In this document: positions 23,634 through 24,303 of the stretch, in pieces
How positions within the stretch are numbered: position 1 is the first letter of the stretch
How the letters are laid out: each line of letters opens with the position of its first letter
Origin: UBA9715 sp045629845
GTDB taxonomy: Bacteria; Actinomycetota; Coriobacteriia; Coriobacteriales; Eggerthellaceae
DNA length: 24,303 nt
Assembly: GCA_045629845.1 (NCBI GenBank)
Contig: JAZQRZ010000006.1
Location: forward strand, 1-24,303
Direction: 5' to 3'
Notes under the pieces: model-generated
The model's input: only the letters and a program-made list of their open reading frames with translations
The model's database searches: none
What the model was told of the DNA's origin: nothing
Program-made: the position numbers and the translations under genes

Positions 23634-23668
23634 AAAAGGCCAGGCAAATGCCTGGCCTTTTGCTTTTT
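23634..23668 (+). terminator. Terminator after tRNA-Val
   Basis: A 13-bp perfect stem AAAAGGCCAGGCA / TGCCTGGCCTTTT with an AA apex (effective loop of four), followed by GCTTTTTT. It starts 9 bases after the tRNA's CCA. Confidence 0.93.
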
Positions 23669-23716
23669 TAGCAGTACGGCAAGGGACTTAATTCCGCATC
23701 ACATCGTCGTAACAGT

Positions 23717-23747
23717 TTGTCATTCTCATTAGAATAGATAATATAAT
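23717..23747 (+). promoter_or_regulatory. Candidate promoter of the toxin-antitoxin operon
   Basis: TTGTCA (23717-23722) with TATAAT (23742-23747); the 19-base spacer is long. An alternative -10, TAATAT at 23739-23744, gives 16 bases. The region is far richer in A+T than its surroundings. Confidence 0.5.
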
Positions 23748-23758
23748 ATATAAAGTCT

Positions 23759-23776
23759 TATAAATAATTATTTATA
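23759..23776 (+). promoter_or_regulatory. 18-bp perfect palindrome, likely antitoxin operator
   Basis: TATAAATAATTATTTATA is its own reverse complement. It lies between the promoter and the ribosome site (AAGGAG, 23780-23785) of the antitoxin. Phd/YefM-type antitoxins usually bind palindromes at their own promoter and repress it with the toxin, so this is the obvious operator candidate. Confidence 0.6.
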
Positions 23777-23791
23777 TTTAAGGAGCCAGCT

Positions 23792-24088
23792 ATGAATATG
23801 TTTACATCAAGCGAGTTGGCAACTACAACGCGAAAAGTCTGCGAAACGGTACGTAATCAGGGGTGCGCATTTATTACCACTAATGGAAAAGCAGACCTAG
23901 CAATGATTGATCTTTCAGCATTCGATTCAATCAACGACTTTGTTCACGAGTTTGATCGCTGGCGTTCAGAAGCAGCATTACGCCGGTTAAGATCACAAGC
24001 ATCAAGAACCGAAATCAGCTTTGAAGATATTGAAACAGAAATCAAAGCGGTACGTAGTGGCAAGAACACTGCAAAGGCCGCTCGATGA
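23792..24088 (+). CDS. Phd/YefM-type antitoxin
   Basis: A 98-residue protein. The N-terminal ~50 residues fit the Phd/YefM fold (MNMFTSSELATTTRKVCETV, then AFITTNGKADLAMIDLSAF, matching the family's VxITxNGxPxAVLVSxxxY). The C-terminal half is charged and helical (WRSEAALRRLRSQASRTEIS), the part that usually wraps the toxin. It has AAGGAG 6 bases upstream and overlaps the toxin gene as ATGA. The antitoxin neutralises the toxin and represses the operon with it. Confidence 0.85.
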   Translation: MNMFTSSELATTTRKVCETVRNQGCAFITTNGKADLAMIDLSAFDSINDFVHEFDRWRSEAALRRLRSQASRTEISFEDIETEIKAVRSGKNTAKAAR

Positions 24089-24303
24089 CGTACGTCATTC
24101 TAGATACCAACATACTTGTATCAGCGCTTTGGAATAATCTTCTTGAAGGAAAGCCTTCTCAACTGCTTGATTATTGTATGTCTGGCTACTTCGAAATCGT
24201 ATACACGCAGGCTATTCTTGATGAGTATCAAGCTGTTCTTACGCGCCCAAAATTCGGTTTTGAACCCGCGGATGTAAATATGTTGCTTAACTTCATCAAA
24301 TAT
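24085..24303 (+). CDS. PIN-domain toxin, C-terminus beyond window
   Basis: The frame is open from ATG 24085 to the right edge, 73 codons with no stop. The N-terminus MTYVILDTNILVSALW has the DTN(I/V)LVSA signature of PIN nucleases (first catalytic Asp at D7), and AILDEYQAVLTRPKF provides the next conserved Glu. It resembles the COG1569 group, paired with Phd-like antitoxins. These toxins cut RNA, often tRNA or mRNA; the target here is unknown. ATGA overlap with the antitoxin indicates coupling. Confidence 0.85.
   Translation, partial: MTYVILDTNILVSALWNNLLEGKPSQLLDYCMSGYFEIVYTQAILDEYQAVLTRPKFGFEPADVNMLLNFIKY

Overview
The window looks like chromosome of a monoderm actinobacterium of class Coriobacteriia, most likely family Eggerthellaceae. 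This is inferred from three things: a Tad/Flp pilus operon without secretin or other outer-membrane genes, BspA-type and Tat-exported surface proteins, and mid-range base composition. No 16S gene is present, so the genus is a guess; a lower-GC member such as Cryptobacterium would fit.

Left arm (1-8351, all minus strand). A tightly packed cassette starts with an ECF-type sigma factor (8351-7803). Overlapping genes follow for a multi-pass membrane protein and a PrsW-family membrane protease. Then come a small two-helix membrane protein, a 1601-residue Tat-exported surface protein, and a BspA-type leucine-rich-repeat surface protein that runs off the left edge. It reads as a self-contained envelope-signalling and surface-display module. 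I do not recognise it as a characterised system.

Centre (8525-13446). This part is housekeeping: tRNA-Leu(UAA), a Ppx/GppA phosphatase and a DivIC/FtsB-type division protein (minus strand), a two-domain DtxR/MntR-type metalloregulator (minus), threonine synthase (plus) and a ModE-like winged-helix regulator (plus). The 405-base gap between the metalloregulator and thrC is not empty. It holds a strongly folded, terminator-ended RNA candidate on the minus strand and a 21-bp-period direct repeat facing thrC. The ModE-like gene has a good promoter and a short leader that can form a pseudoknot.

Right arm (23283 down to 13447, minus). This is a 13-gene Tad operon, almost every gene overlapping the next: CpaB/RcpC, TadZ, TadA, TadB, TadC, Flp pilin, a TadE-like minor pilin without a normal start codon, TadE, a large TadG-like protein, a second TadE, a small exported protein, a DUF192 protein and a zinc-ribbon protein. 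No prepilin peptidase lies in the window, so it must be encoded elsewhere. Upstream of the operon is an array of 11-bp helically phased direct repeats.

Right edge. tRNA-Val(UAC) with a terminator is followed by a Phd/YefM-type antitoxin and a PIN-domain toxin (cut by the window edge). An 18-bp perfect palindrome lies between their promoter and the first start codon.
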